A DNA stretch of 64,000 nt from Hyaloperonospora brassicae (GCA_947650285.1 CANTFL010001411.1:124001-188000); one strand, 5' to 3'. Shown: positions 28,376-42,000, counted from the stretch's first letter. Made by a program: numbers and translations. The notes: generated by a model from the letters alone, not told the origin.

Positions 28376-31300
28376 GAGCACCCTACTGATCTAGCAACCT
28401 CAAGAGAATTTGCAAATCTTTTGAACGAAAGTCGCTCCAGATACACAATCACTGTGTGTCTCTGCACCTGGTGATGAGATATTACTCTGCACCTGGTGAT
28501 GAGATATTACTCAGCACCTTGAAGTTGCAAGTGACAAACGAGCTGTCAATTCGTACTCTGGTTGACTGTGGGGTGTCGAACAACTTTGTTCGTCGTCAGT
28601 CACGAGATTGCCGTAGGCTAAAGTTCGTTGAGCGCGACATCCCTCTCACGATTGGACGGTGCGCCTTGCCACAGGCGGATAGATAACCGTTTAGAAACGT
28701 GTAGTAGGAATCAACCACACGCTAGGGGGCGAACAGTACGATGACGACTTCATCGTACTAGATCAGGATGAAGAATTTGATGTCACCATGGAATTACCTT
28801 GTCTCAGACGATACGAGCCAAGTGTGAGCTGGCAGCATCAATCCATTAAGATGCCTGTAGCTTATTAATCAGATGGCCATCTGATGATCGTCATGGAGCT
28901 TCCACAAGCATGTGGATGTACTGCGATTGAGTGTGATGGCCTCACTCGCGGTACGGTCGTTAGCACGACTGCACAAGACCTCCGTGTAGCTGATCACTAC
29001 ACTGTAAAGCAATCTCCCACCGACTGTACAGAAGTACAGCCAGCGGCGAGGTTCCACCACTCGAATTAGTCGAGTGGACCGGGACATATATGCATGCATA
29101 GCGGGCAACAGCCTAGGAAGAACAAACCGGATTCCCAGGGATAGCAAACCTGTTATCCTTGGTCGACTGTAGAGACGACCGTAGATGATCGGTACCTGGT
29201 ATTGGTTGTGTATCCACAGTCAGAAAACGTTAAGATAAAAAGACGCTACGTAATTGAGGAAAGATTTCCTCAAGAATCACCTACTGAGAGATTAGGTTCT
29301 CAGTAACCTGAGAGGACAATCCATCAGCAGCCTGTGGAAATAAGTTTCAAGAACAAGTCGAGACATTGAACTTAGTGGTCAAGGACGGATAAAGCGTAGG
29401 CGCTTATACGCTTGATCTGATTATGCCTCCGAAGTCAAATTAGGAGATAACTCAATTGTCAAATCCATAACCAACACGATTCTTGCGTGATCTGAGCAGT
29501 GGTAAATTCAAGCAGATATGCATACTCGTCACAGAGAATAAATATGTGGTCAATATTCGGTCGGCAATTATAAATGCTTGAAACAAACGGGCTCTCAGCA
29601 GCTCATCTATGGACGAAAGTGTCCTCGATGAGAAGACTCGGGTTGAACGATACACGTCTCAATCCTGGGAGTCGATTCAGGCTAATTCTTAAAAAATGAT
29701 TTGATAGAATTCAGGGATGTATATTATCAATCAGTACCATGCGAGTTGCCTAAGAATAAGGGCACCCGACATGAGATCGAGGTCAAACCGGGCTTGAAAT
29801 ACTGTGTCATGAAGAAGTGGCCACTGACTCGTGAACAAGTGATAGCGATCGACGTGTTCTTTATAGCGGGCCATGTAAGAGTATCAACTTCCCCTCAAAC
29901 TCTCCGACCTTCTGTGTGCAAAAGGCCACAGCATGATGGTGGATAGTGGATGCATTCAACAAGTCGAATGCTGCAACGGTAACGGATCGGACGCCGATAA
30001 CGACGAAGGGAGTAATCATAGATGTTATGTCATCAAGTACCATCTTCTCGTCCATGTATCTGATGGATGGCTATTATCCGATACTCAGGCGTGAACAGGA
30101 CATCCCGTACACAGTAGCAAGCACCCTCAGCGTTATGCTATGGGAGTGATTAGTGATGCCAAAAGGGATAAGCAATGCGTCCGACACCTTCAAGAGATGA
30201 GTAACAAATATGTTAATACCGGTGCGAGATTTAGTACCGAGTTACTTTGACGATGTGTTCGTCCATATCCGGGCTATGGACGGGAAGACGGACGTGGAAG
30301 TTCACAGAACACACGTTTGTCAGGTTCTTCAACTTATGCGTAAGCATATTCTGTACGCCGATCTCAAGAGGTATATATTCGCGGCTAGTGAAATAATATT
30401 TCTAGGTTGAACCGTGGGTAAGCATTGCGTACGCCCTGGCCCCGAAAAGATCGAGACGATTACCGACTGGTCCGGTCCAGTCGATGTCAAGGGACTTCGT
30501 AAGCTACTTGGGCTAGCGGTGTACTTGCACAAGTACTCGCGCAACTACGCTGAAATGAACGTGCATCTTTCTTGTTTACTCACGAAAAATGTTAAGCGGT
30601 CATGAAACGCTTACTGTCAGCGTTACTTTAAAGGTATCAAGCGGAGATTAATGCAATCGCTCACACTATCGATTGCAGATCCGGACAGACCATTCCATGA
30701 GGTCTGTGACGCCAGCGATTTTGCAGTCGGCTGTGCGTGGAGGCAGCCTGATACAGATGGCGCAGAGCGCGTCATCTGCTATCAACCGCGTTAGCTGAAA
30801 GAAGATGAGCGTAATTACCCAGTGCATGACAAAGAACGCCTTGCCATGAAATACGCACTGGATAAGTTTCGTATCTATCGATCAGGAGATAGACCGTTCA
30901 TCGTCTATACGGACCAGGCGTCACTACGCACGGCCGTAAATAGTCCATGTATCTCGCAAAGAATGGCAAAGTGGATAACTTTCATTGCGGATTAAAACTT
31001 CTCCGTCGAGTATAATCCAGGACGACTAAACGTCGTCGCTGATGCGCTTTCACGTTGACCCGATATCGATCCGGGCGAGCAATCCAACAGTGAGGAAAAG
31101 CCCACTGTTGCGACAATTACAGTCAGCGTCCCGTCATCAACGTTACTTGACGACGTAAGGAAGGCCTACACAGAATATAAGGATCTTTTGCGCTTGATGG
31201 ATCATCTAGTGAGTCCAACTCGTAAATCGTCGAAAGATGTATCGGCTTTATAGCGTTCCCCATCGGATCGGTACACAACACGTAACGGGTTGCTGTAATA

Positions 31301-33245
31301 TACAGCCGTTGTCGGCAACACTCCTTGTGTCGTCGTTCCCGCTCATGACAATTAGCGCTTGCGCATCATGTATGAGTGTCACGATGCCCCACCAGGAGGC
31401 CATCTTAGTAAGCAAAAAACTTACATTACGGTAAGCGTGGCTTTTACTGGCTTCGCCAGTATCAGTTTGTGCGCTAGTACATTCGTAATTGCGAGGTTTG
31501 TCAACGGATGAAGACTAGTCCTTCTTCCCGTGCACCCTTACAGCCTCTACCTGTTTCGGCATAGTGCTGACAGCACGTTTCCATCGACTTCGTTTTCGGG
31601 TTCTCCGAAGAGGACCACAAGAATACAGCTATCCTTCTTTTCGTGGACCGGTTTAGCAAGATGGTGTATCTTGCTACAGTACCCGAGTCGATCACATAAC
31701 AGGGATGTGCTTCTGTTGCTATCTACACAATATTTTGACTACACGGGTTACCCGGTGACCCTCGTTTCACAGCGGAGTTTTAACAATTCTTATTTCGCAC
31801 ATTGGGAACGATGTCAACATCTGACCATCCCAAAATAGATGGTCAGACGAAATGGACAAACCGTGTCCTCGAAGAGACCCTTCGAAGATATTTCCACTCG
31901 TTCTCGATTTGGAGAGAATGCCTAACGATGGGGGAAATCTCCATCAATATTTCGGTGCGTGCTTCAATCCAGCACACACCTTTCTTCGTGAATGGATTAC
32001 GCCATCTAAGTCTGCCCACTCCCTAAGATTTCGACTCTTGTTAAACAAGGGAAAGACCCGCTCGAGAAAAACAAATGCTCTGACGCTTTCTCATCACGTG
32101 TCGACGCTATCGTTGTCACGTATGATGCCGATGTCAATCAGGTTGACATCGAAGAAGAAGATCATCTCAATAATAGGGTATTTTAAGTCAAATGACGATG
32201 ACGATGCTTGTTATTTCATCATCGACAACGACTATGTCAACGAAGATGGTGGTGACCTCACTGATGAAGAGAAAAGTAGAGGACTATTTCTGCAGTTCGC
32301 ACGAGGCGAACTGAACATAACAATGGCTCGTTAGCAGAAGAATTTACGCTGTCTCGAGAAGCAGTAGTTCTCGTCCCGCAGAACTCCATTGCTCACGCGG
32401 TGAACCGGCATAAACAAAACTCTGACAAGAATGGAAGAGCAAATATTCTTTTATTTTATTGAAGACGATTTAGTCCCATTTTTTACGTTTAATTTATCTA
32501 GACACATAGTGACTCATGTGGAAAGCAGTAAGCTACTGCCCAAGTACATCGGACCCTTTTGTGTGCTGCGCCGACAAGGCAATGCATACACGATTGATCT
32601 GCCGCGTAGGACGCATACGCATCCTACTTTATATGGGTCTTCTACGCCCTTAATGTAAGTACGAGCCTTCTTCTACCGACGGTGAAGATAACCCCCACGT
32701 CCAAGAACCTCCATCATATTTTAGCGCTCGAGCTCCAGGCGATCAGTCTGGACGCGCAGTGAAGAGACCTCTCCATGCATTTGAGTGATCTCCCTGCAAG
32801 CTGCCGCCAGCTCTTCAAAAAAAAGAACGGACATCCCGTTTGACCTGAAGATGTGCGAGGGCAAGTTCGGCGCGATCCTTCGCATAATTAGCCTCACGAT
32901 CCTTGCGGTACTTCCGTACAGAGTCGGTAAGAGGATACCGTCTGCCCCCCTCATGCTTCAAGTTCTCGCGCAATTCAGGGATTGCGCGATCAATCTCGTG
33001 TTGGTCGAGATGGTGAGCCGAATGACTTGGAGAAGGTCTTTACTCCTCCTCCTCCCCATCCTTTGGTCGACTCACACGGTAGTCAACGATCCCTTGTGGA
33101 GCGTATTATGAATCACCGTGGTGAGTTGGATAAAGGACGACTTGCCTCGTCCAGTGGTGGGGTATCTACCTCCGTGGAACCGCTGGGAGCCACGCTCTCA
33201 GCGGACGGTGGATGTTTTCGGTCTCGTCGATCAGTACGATGAGAA
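28376..33245 (+). pseudogene. Pol and chromodomain remnant of gypsy-2
   Basis: Recognisable pieces in order are protease (VDCGVSNNFVRRQ near 28,565), RT (SYFDDVFVHIRAMDGK near 30,240), RNase H (near 30,700-30,920), integrase (near 31,330-31,990), a GPF-type module (KYIGPFCVLRRQGNAYTIDL near 32,540) and a chromodomain ([22 protein letters not shown] near 33,040-33,110, then WNRWEPRSQRTVDV in another frame). In-frame stops occur every few hundred bases. The hydrophobic 3' end of the pol frame (32,785-33,111) is open and matches that of gypsy-1. Confidence 0.9.
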
Positions 33246-34374
33246 GGCCGTTTTGATGATGGAGGGCCATCGTCGAACGAACGCCCGGCTCGTTCGTAAA
33301 GGGATTGCAAAGCCTTGTCTCTTAATCATCAAAAACGGGATGCGCGTACTCCAATATGGCTAATTAAGTAGAAAGACATTCTTAGCGGCGCGAACAGAGC
33401 TGTAAACAAAACTCTGACAGTTCTCGCTCATGAGAGGCAAGGTAAACCTGTATCTCGAGATAATCGATGCAATTTAAACTGAGCACCAGTCAGCGGCTTC
33501 TGTGTGTTTGCGAGCCGCTAAGAGTTTGCTTAGCCAAGCGCTACGGCCGACATTTTCAATGTTGCCGATAAGAGATTTCACGCCTGCACCAAAGAAACCT
33601 CGTCTCGGTTGTGGTTTCCATGGTACTAATGGTGTCTGAAAAAGAAACCGATATGATACTCCTGATCAGTGCTATATTCACTCGCACTGACATCACGACC
33701 ATGGCGTCTTGATGAATCAAAAAGTGGGATTCGATAACTCCCAGTGTTACAACCATACCACTGCTTCAGGATGCGTTAGGAAGGCAGTCATGGTTTGTTC
33801 TAGGTAGTAGATCGTAACACGTTGCGATCCTGCTCCTCTTGCACAGTGGATACATAAAGAGCGGCATTGATATCGTCGCAATTACTGTGATTGCTGCGGC
33901 TACGATGACTCCGCAAAATTTTATCGCAATCATCACGATTACTAACGTCCTCATGTTGCGCACTCGCATCATATGAATGCGATCACGATCGGCGCGATCC
34001 CCGCGACGAGTGCTAAGACTCGTCGGACGAGCCAAATATCTCATGGTGCATAGTCTCGTCAAAACTCACACTTCACACAGTTTTCGTCGCGCCCGCACAC
34101 ACAGCCTCACGGATGGGCTTTGCAGGCGACTTCGAGTCAGACGGGGGTCCGACTCGCCCGAACCGACAACCTCTATTTGGGAGTCGACGTCCATGGGAAT
34201 ACCACCCGCATCCGAAGCTGCTGAGGAAGAAGCTGTACCTGGATGACCACGTGCACCTGCAACATTGGGTGTTGCAGGCTGCTTATCGTCATCAGCAGGC
34301 CCAAGTCTTTGTTTGCTTGATCTCCGGCTACACGCATCCTCTCTGCCGCTTCAGCGGCGGCCTTGGTCACGCAT
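32721..34374 (-). pseudogene. Antisense ORF remnant of gypsy-2
   Basis: Minus-strand pieces match the 487-codon antisense ORF of gypsy-1. Examples are MQSLYERAGRSFDDGPPSS and HPPSAESVAPSGSTEVDTP (33,113-33,310), a GVKSLIGNIENVGRSAWLSK-like piece near 33,550-33,620, and GAQFKLHRLSRDTGLPCL near 33,440-33,500. An ATG at 34,374 is placed like the start in gypsy-1. The frame is broken several times. Confidence 0.65.
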
Positions 34375-34525
34375 CGCATGGACGAACTAGTTATGCGCTG
34401 AAAACAAGAATGAGTTGGCAGAACCAACAACCGCTTCCTTTCCCACGAAGTGACCACAGGTGTTCACTCTGTCCCCAATCTATCAGTTCACTCACTGTAG
34501 TGACTTATGGTTAAGTTTTGGGTGA

Positions 34526-34990
34526 TGTAACGGGGAGAGACCGTTATATAAAAATTGGTATGAATGTGTTTTTTTTTAATATTATCTTTTTAGATAATAT
34601 TCAATCAACATCACTCGAGAAGATGTGATGTTGACGGAATGTTACCCTCGGGGGTAACACTCTTTGGGTGCTCCACTTAGTGGTTGATGTACACGGTACA
34701 TCAAACATATTAAACACCAATCGCTGCTAGACGCGCGCAATGGGTGGTGAGCGAGAAACCCACATAGGAGGTTGTAGGTTTATATAGTTATATTAAGACA
34801 GCCATAATTTATTAAAAAACATAACTATACTAAATACAATTCCACTTTTTCCCTTAAACAGAGCTTCCAAGTTCTGATTCCCTCCTCGCGCTTCCTCACG
34901 ACACGAGTACGTGACGTAGAGAGCACGCAATCTTGTGTTCAGTCAGCATAAGGTCTTACCAGTCATCTGGTATGATCGTGTCCCGTTACA
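34526..34990 (+). repeat. 3' LTR of gypsy-2
   Basis: It begins TGTAACGGGGAG and ends GTCCCGTTACA. See the 5' LTR for divergence. Confidence 0.93.
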
Positions 34991-35650
34991 ATGGTCATAC
35001 AAAACATTATGCAGAAGCTTGCGAACAGATGAAGCGGGTCACATCAAGCACCCGATGCTGATGGATCGTCATGGTTGTCACAAGAGAAGATTATATGAAA
35101 GAAGCGGTGTTGGTGTTGGTGTGAACGTTGACGTTGGCGTTTGTGTTGATCTGGAGATTGCTTCTTGGATGCTGTGGAATAAGATGTACAATTACGCGAC
35201 ACGGCATCAACGACACTATCGCTTCCTTCCACTGAAGGACAGGATGCACACAAGGACACGCACCTCGGTCCTCTCGGTACACAGCGAACATGCAGCACAG
35301 CAACGCAGGTAGACCGACTGTTGTGCGAAGGAAGAGTGCAGCATATTTCATTTTGATACACTCCTCACATACTCGATCTACCTGCGTTCGCACAATAAGG
35401 ATCCTCGTGTATCCGAGTTTATGTATCCTGTGGAAACGGTATACTTGCGTATCAGCGACTTTTATCGTGCAACACGACGTCATCAATCGTTACACAAGAC
35501 CGAAAGGACGCCACCAAACCGGCAGGAATGCCAATCTCGTTCGAATGGCTATGACATCTGCATCACTCACTATCAGCGACAAAATCGATATTGTTCAATG
35601 TGGTTGATGCGACGCACGTGTATGGTCTAACAAGTGGCATGTATCAATGT
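34991..35650. repeat. Block Y: segmental duplicate, right part
   Basis: It matches 61,430-62,060 closely, including ATGCAGAAGCTTGCGAACAG and AAGACCGAAAGGACGCCACC. A minus-strand open frame (35,091-35,486) is kept in the duplicate but has no recognisable features, so no gene is called. Beyond 35,650 the copies part. Confidence 0.85.
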
Positions 35651-36080
35651 TGTCTAATTCTATACGAAATTGTTTTGTGCAAGTTCAGTGATTCCTCGAA
35701 AAAATCATATCCTCATAACTTGTAGCTCATATAACTCATACAAATTGGGCTCCACCATGCTCGATTTATGGTCGCAAACTTGTAACTCTTTAATCATAAC
35801 TATAGGGCTATAAAGAGCTTTTCGGGGACAAAAAGCCAGCAAGAATACTATTTGGCAAAAAAATCATACTTCTGAATGAATTATATCTATTTGAAGGAGA
35901 CGAAGTGTCAAATTAAACTTATCGAGTAAAGACAAGAATCAAGGGTGCTTTAAGTGGTAAAATCCATACGGATGGACAATTGAAGCTCACGAATACGCCT
36001 ATGGAAACCCTTTCAGCCGGGATAGTCAAATTAAGGATGGAAGAAGTAATTGATAGAGATTTAAAATTTTCTTTCTTGCT
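35651..36080. other. AT-rich spacer
   Basis: AT-rich sequence between block Y and the transposase remnant. No coding signal was seen. It may be the 3' flank of the pogo-like element. Confidence 0.4.
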
Positions 36081-36094
36081 GGTCACTACCAATT

Positions 36095-37074
36095 CGACTT
36101 ACTCCTCCTCATGTTCCTCCTCATGTTCCTCCTCCTCTTCAGCCTCATATACGATATGGATATTCTCACTGCCATACAACTTCACAAGTGCATATTTATC
36201 CTCCTCCGCTGAATTTACCAGATTAAAAATTCCCATGGGGTTTCGGAAAGGAATAATATTGATGGCATTCTGCAACTCGCGCTCAACCATATGCTATTTC
36301 TGATCAGCCACAGAAGGCAAATGCAAGGATACTAAAAATATAGTGTGACTGAAACAGTTTACCACAGTTGCAGCTTCAATCTCTTCCACTCTGCCACACT
36401 TCATTTTAACGCGGTCAACTGATCGACCTTGTAGATGTTAATATCGCCGCGTTCGTCGCGGTCCACAGCATTTTATAGATGAAGGCGTCTGCAGTGGCGG
36501 TTAATATAAGCGATGCTTCCGGCATCCATGGGCTGAATTTTTGCGGTACAGTTGGGAGGCAGGAAGTGCATATGAACATTCTCCAGATCCAGGTTATTGG
36601 TAGTATGGGATGATGCATTATTCGGCAGAAGAAATACCTTTATCTTGCGTACCTGGGAATGTTCCTGCTATGCTAAAATCGTATCAAACTGGTCTAATAA
36701 ATTTCAATAATATAATATTTAGTTTGCTTACCGTCATGTCGGTGTCAAGTTTCTCCAACCACTCTTGTAACATAGCACTTGTCATCTAGGGCTGTTGTTG
36801 TTCCTGGGGTAGAATAAGAGCTGCTCTCCGGAGTTGCGCTTATTACAGCGAGGTGTTTTGCTTTTCTAATAGGTAAATGATTGAATTTTGCAGTGCCATC
36901 CGCATTGGCCGTGAAGGCAATATAAATCAGTGGTGAATAAAAACAAAAACTGTAATTGAACTGAAAAGCCCACGATTCAGGCCTTTTTACAGGAGCCGAG
37001 TACAAGCCGACTGTGGTATAATAGTATGTCAGATCTGTGGCAATATAGTCTAAACGCAACAACACAACAATCAC
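36095..37074 (-). pseudogene. pogo/Tigger-like DDE_1 transposase remnant
   Basis: Minus-strand pieces resemble the C-terminal half of a DDE_1 (CENP-B/pogo) transposase. FTANADGTAKFNHLPIRKAKH near 36,840-36,920 matches the core around the first catalytic Asp. ECSY-MHFLPPNC-like followed by QPMDAG-like sequence near 36,520-36,560 matches the family LPPN-T-QPxD-G block. A terminal acidic tail (EAEEEEEHEEEHEEE) ends the C-terminus at about 36,099. Frames change several times and stops intervene, so it is dead. The region is visibly AT-richer than its surroundings, as expected for a foreign insertion. Inverted termini were not identified. Confidence 0.55.
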
Positions 37075-40000
37075 CGAGCTAGTCGACGCAGTTGAGCTTG
37101 TACGTCCGGTTAATGCCCTTCGCGGTTCGCCTCTTCGGGTTTAGATGTGTATCTCTCCTAGCTGAGAACCTCCAAACACTCACACCCCTTTTTTAGAAGA
37201 CTGCCTGAGCTCAGCAGCTTTCGTTCCACCGATTCTGTGACCTCGCACCAATGGGTAGACGACGGTGTTTTCACGCTTTTACGGGCCATCGGACGCAGTA
37301 TACGTCCGAATAGAAGACTTACGGTGTCCTTGGTTAAGGATCCACCGGACCGTCGCTCGACGAGTCTTTACACAATGCCGTCCATTGAATCACTGGCCCG
37401 CCGTGTGAAGAGACTTAAAACGGTGCCGTCTATTGGGTCGCCGGCTCGCCTTACGACGAGACTGATCGTTTGCAAAAGCAAGTAATGCCCGTCCCGGGCC
37501 GACTTAACCCTTGGCGCTACCAATCGAAACATTTACAAGCTATACTTCTCGAGGCTCGACAGCAGGCATAATCTAGCCCACGCAGGGACTAATCTCAAAA
37601 GTGCACACATCTCTTAGACTAGGAAAATTCTGCTCTGTATTGATCATCTCCTATGCTCTTCCTGATTGCGAAAGGACTCTTGCGTGGTTCTCCTTCATCC
37701 CCCTCGTCGTCCTATACTAATAACTAGTGGGGTGGGCTAGTCATCATCTTTCTTTCTGGTCGGGACTTGGCTCGTCGAGTCTTCCGTCGTCGATTCTTGT
37801 CTCGTCTCGTCAAGGGTTATCTCGTCAAGCCTTGTCTCATCAAGTCTTTAATCGTCGACTTCGTTGCTCTCCGGTTTCGCTATTCGAGTTGACCACTCCT
37901 ATAATCAAGCCAAAAGTTGGGGATGGCACGTTCTGAATTCACTACACCACAGTAACACGCAATTATCCATACCACAACTGCACATGCCACTAAACGAACC
38001 TAACTAGCGAGTGTCTCGACCAGTATTATTTTTTTTATTTACCAAGTGTCCTGCTTGAGCTCGCTCCTCCTTCTTTCGCGGACCCATGATACGCAGTGAA
38101 ACGTCGTGATTACTCTCTCGTCCTAGCGGTGTTGACGCCCTTTCCCTTTACGTTGTACTGTACCGTTCAGTCTCAGTCACTGGACACGTCACGTAGTCCA
38201 TTTAACTCCGAAGCTTGCGTCATGGTGAGTGTGGTCATACTTCTCTCGCATCTATCTTGTATTGACTACTTGTGATCCGTGGTGTTCTCATGCTCTGAAC
38301 TGCTCAGAAAAACTTGTCCCCAGTGCTGTCAGGCCTATAGGAACCATTCAGCTTATCAACTTGCTTCCTGGAGCCGCCGACTTATCGCTCGATGACGTTG
38401 CTTCGTCACGTTTGCCTTATTGACTCGAATCCGCGGTAGGTCTGCAACGGTTGCAAACTGGCAACCAATTTTCCCTGTCGATTGACTCGTCCGAGATGTT
38501 GCCGCCGCCATGTAAACCGTGTCCGCAAGGGTCTTCGCCTTCTGAAAGTCGCCTTGGCGATGTCTCGGACGTCGACGTTGAGAGTTCGACCAATGTTGCT
38601 GATCTCCGTCGGACGCTGAGGCTCGTGGACCACTAAGCTTAGAAGCGTGTGGATGATATAATGCAGGTCGTTGCTCTTCTATTGATTGCTTCACGGACGC
38701 TGCTCGGTTCGTCTACGCGTCAATCCATCCGGCAGGCCGCGTCATTCGACGACTTGTTCGCCCTCGCCAGTGGAGATGCCGTTGTGCCTTTAGACCAAAC
38801 GGACTCGGTAGCTCGGATGTACGTAGCGCTTGCGCAGCGCAGAGCGTCGTTGACGAATGGAAGCCGCGATGGCCGAGTTTATAAATCTGCGTGCTCAACT
38901 GAAGACAACTCAGGGTGGAGGCTGCTACTTGGCAAGCGACTGTGTGGGGAATACCGGGGTCATCAAATCACTATAGAAAAAAATGTTGAATCTCGAGCAC
39001 GAAGCAGCTATAGCGTCCGCATAGCGCGTGGACAGACTCAAATCGGCGTAAAAGACTTTTTTCCAGCTTGCAAGTGGCGATTTTAGCGCACGAACGCGAA
39101 ATTTCTCGTCTTACTGGTCGACTTGCCGACTCTAGAGCGCCTTAAACAGCTATCCACGAAGTCGAAGCGGCGTATTACCTCCAAATTTAAGAAGCCACCA
39201 TGGCTATGTGCAACGGCGGTGATCGCGCCTTGAGTGTTACCCGAGGCCTCATTGTTGACGAGTACCGCGTGGTCGTCGACTTACGGAACAGGCTTCGGCA
39301 TCATATTGTTCCGTGGGACCTTGATACCAGTACCAACACTGAAGCTATCATCGGCATTGACGACCCGAATGAATCCGCGTGACCTTAATCGAAACTTACT
39401 GTATTTATCCTTCTCGCTAAGCGATCTCCCGACGTCATCTCACTCGGCTCGACGGCGGGTTCTCAAGTGTTATCACTTCAAATCGACTCGATCGGTTCGT
39501 CGTCAAATGTTGTTTTGCCCAGCGAAGCTTCTTTTGCGTCGTTGGACTTTGTTCCTATCGAACACCGGCTGGTACTCTCATCCTTGTCGCAATTCACCGG
39601 CCCACGCATCACTTACCTGCCGTATTCGTCATTTGCGTCTCCTTCGCGCGGCGAGATTCCTACAGAAAGCACATCGAGTGTTCCAGTGTCTCCATGAATA
39701 CCAGTCCTCTCGAATCACTCGTCAAGTCCGGAATCTACTTCTGGCTGACCATTGTCGCCGTCTCGCTCGTCTAGTCCAGTATCTACGTCCTGCCAACCGT
39801 TACCGCCGACGTCAGAACTTTCGCTTTCTGCTTCACTGTCGTCGAGTGATCCGTCGGGGCAGGCTCTAATCGGAGATAATGTTTCGTGTTTTCGTTCGCC
39901 TGTCACCTCTCCACGTTCGACGATTATGAAAGTTTCTTAGGATCGACGAATTACCAGGAACCGTCGCTTGCCTCTCCCAGCAGTTTCTCAGGGTATTCTG

Positions 40001-41530
40001 GAGGTCGTGCGGTCGCATGTTTCTAGAAGTCGCAGTGGTGTTAGTCATCCAACTGCGTCAACTGTAACTCGACGAGTTATATTCCCGATGTCTTGATCGA
40101 CGTCAATGACTGCGTCTGCATCCTTGCCATCGACTCCTGTATCACCGGTTCTCACTTAAGGATCATCGATATATAGACCCGCTCCTGCAGGTATGAGCTC
40201 AGTACCTTCACCATATATACCAGTCGTTGCGTAATCGCGCGCTTCTTAAGGTCGAGGTCGTGTTTGTCGCTCAACTGGTCCAGCTAGATCTCGACAATTT
40301 GGTCCTCAAATTTCTGGATCGGCGTCGGTGACCACGTCGGTTTCTTTGTCGTCTGTTCCTGCCTCCCAGACCGTGGTCTTTTCCGTTTCTGTGTCGCTTC
40401 TATCTTTGCCTTCCGTCCCCGCGACCTCATTGCCGCCGAGTTTAGCTGACACTACCGCGGATTCAGTAAAGCCGTCGAAAAAGCGCAGGTCGAGTCGTTC
40501 TTCCACGTCTACACCCGCCGAACGTCCCCGGACGACAATATCACCTTGATCTCGTTCCACAGTACATCCTGCTGCACCTCGGACGGTATCGACTCGTCGA
40601 TCAGGAACATCTTCTCCTGAGGCCAGTCAAGCGGACGATATCGTCGTCGTATCTGCTATCCCCGCGTCTTTGGTTTTGCAAATGCATCCCTCGCTCTGTT
40701 TGAATCTGTTGGTGTACCCGCGCAGCGCATGTAGTGGCACTTGATTCCCGTCATGCGTCAGATATGCGGCAGAGTGTGAACATCACGTATTACCACCCAG
40801 GTTTGGCCTTGTGTTGGGCCCATATTACTGCTGCTCGGTCGCCTCTCCGCATAGAGGATCCCCATCGCCGGCCTGTCGTAGCTGTTAATACCGTCTCGGT
40901 GGCTGCATTTCGAGCGATGATAGACGTTTTCAACCCGTCTCACCTCTGATAGGTGAATCTCAATTTGTTTCCGGAAGTGCCTATCATGCCAGGTTAATTT
41001 TGGGCTGTTCCCGGACTCGCCTACAACATTTGCGGATGCGGCTCGTCTCCATGATGCTCGGGCTAGACTCTCATATGCCAATGGTATCTTCAGACGGGTA
41101 GTATGCTGGGTGCTGCATGTGACGTCTGGGGTCGAAACCGCGGGTCAGATCATGAGGTCGACTTCGATGAGATTGTTGATTCTCGATCCAAGGTGTACGT
41201 CGCCTTGTGGGAGAGAATTTATTGGCTCCGAGACCAGCGTCTTGTGGGGATGCATCTCATTTTCGACTCGACTAGGTCTACTGCTGATGTGGGCGAACTG
41301 TTCGCGCTCCGGGCGGAATGTGTTGCCACTCGCAAGCGTTGTGGAGACCTCCTCCGGCTGGCCGTGAAGTCCCTTTACCGTGTACTAAACGATTCAGTAT
41401 CTGCACGTATGCCTGAAGAGTCGTCTACTGCTCTCAATCCCGAACTTAATTTCGAACCATGTGTGCCCCACTAATCACTCGTGAGTCACGCTTGGGTGAC
41501 TTCAAGTCCGGACTGGTTTGCCGAGGTCAT
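37075..41530 (+). other. Decayed sequence with gag-like remnants
   Basis: No intact gene is visible. Plus-strand frames at 38,649-39,382 and 41,103-41,474 include coiled-coil and charged pieces (for example RLTGRLADSRA-like and LWERIYWLRDQRLVGMHL) that resemble retroelement Gag. Long Ser/Pro-rich stretches lie between (39,400-40,560). Stops are frequent. A GTCGA/TCGTCGA-rich repeat occurs at 37,760-37,870. This is likely the remains of another LTR element, but LTR ends could not be placed. Confidence 0.3.
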
Positions 41531-41869
41531 TGCGTTGGATGGTTCTGAGCCATAGTGGGTCTGGTGGTTAACCCGGCCGTAGGAGCACCCCTACTACGCT
41601 TGCTTGAGGCCACACCATTTTGAGCTCCCTGTATTCTTGTCGAAGGATGTTGCTGAGAGGGATATGGTGTTTCGTATGGTCTATGACTTGAACTCAAACG
41701 AAATTCGGTCCTTCTGATAAAATCCCCGCTGAACTCATTCCTGAGAATCGCCGTGACACGCAACTTTTCGCCTTCTCGGTCACTCAGCGTTCTGGGTCGC
41801 GACTCGACAAGTCTGTCGTAACCGTCACTGACGTCTAATTTCTTGATTATTCTGTCATTAGGGTAAATC

Positions 41870-42000
41870 GACTCGTCGAGGCTTTCCTCGTCGAGCCTTT
41901 CCTCTTTGAGACTTGACTCGTCAATTTTTAACTCGTCGACTTTTGACATGTCGATTTTTGACTCGTCAAGTACTCGTCGAGTCGTCCTTCGCCGATTCAT
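41870..42000. repeat. Degenerate (GACTCGTCRA)n simple repeat
   Basis: The motif GACTCGTC(A/G)A and close variants recur about ten times. A related stretch is at 37,760-37,870. Both lie at edges of decayed elements, so they may be parts of LTRs. Confidence 0.5.

Larger units (their letters stand above)
26720..34990 (+). mobile_element. Gypsy-2: degenerate relative of gypsy-1, 8,271 bp
   Basis: It is bounded by LTRs of 467 bp (26,720-27,186) and 465 bp (34,526-34,990) that start TGTAACGGGG and end GTTACA. Internal order is the same as in gypsy-1: primer site (TTGGTAGCACTTTGTAG), gag, pol, chromodomain, antisense ORF. All frames are broken by many stops and shifts. No clear target duplication is seen (GTGGA left, ATGGT right). 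It lies inside block Y. The duplicate at about 61,415 shows the unoccupied site. Confidence 0.93.

Noticed and set aside
26715..34995. A target duplication for gypsy-2
   Set aside because: The flanking 5-mers (GTGGA and ATGGT) do not match; I could not find a convincing alternative boundary.
35091..35486. 131-codon minus-strand ORF, similar to 61,583-61,903
   Set aside because: Conserved as part of the block X/Y duplication; no recognisable features and no evidence for selection.
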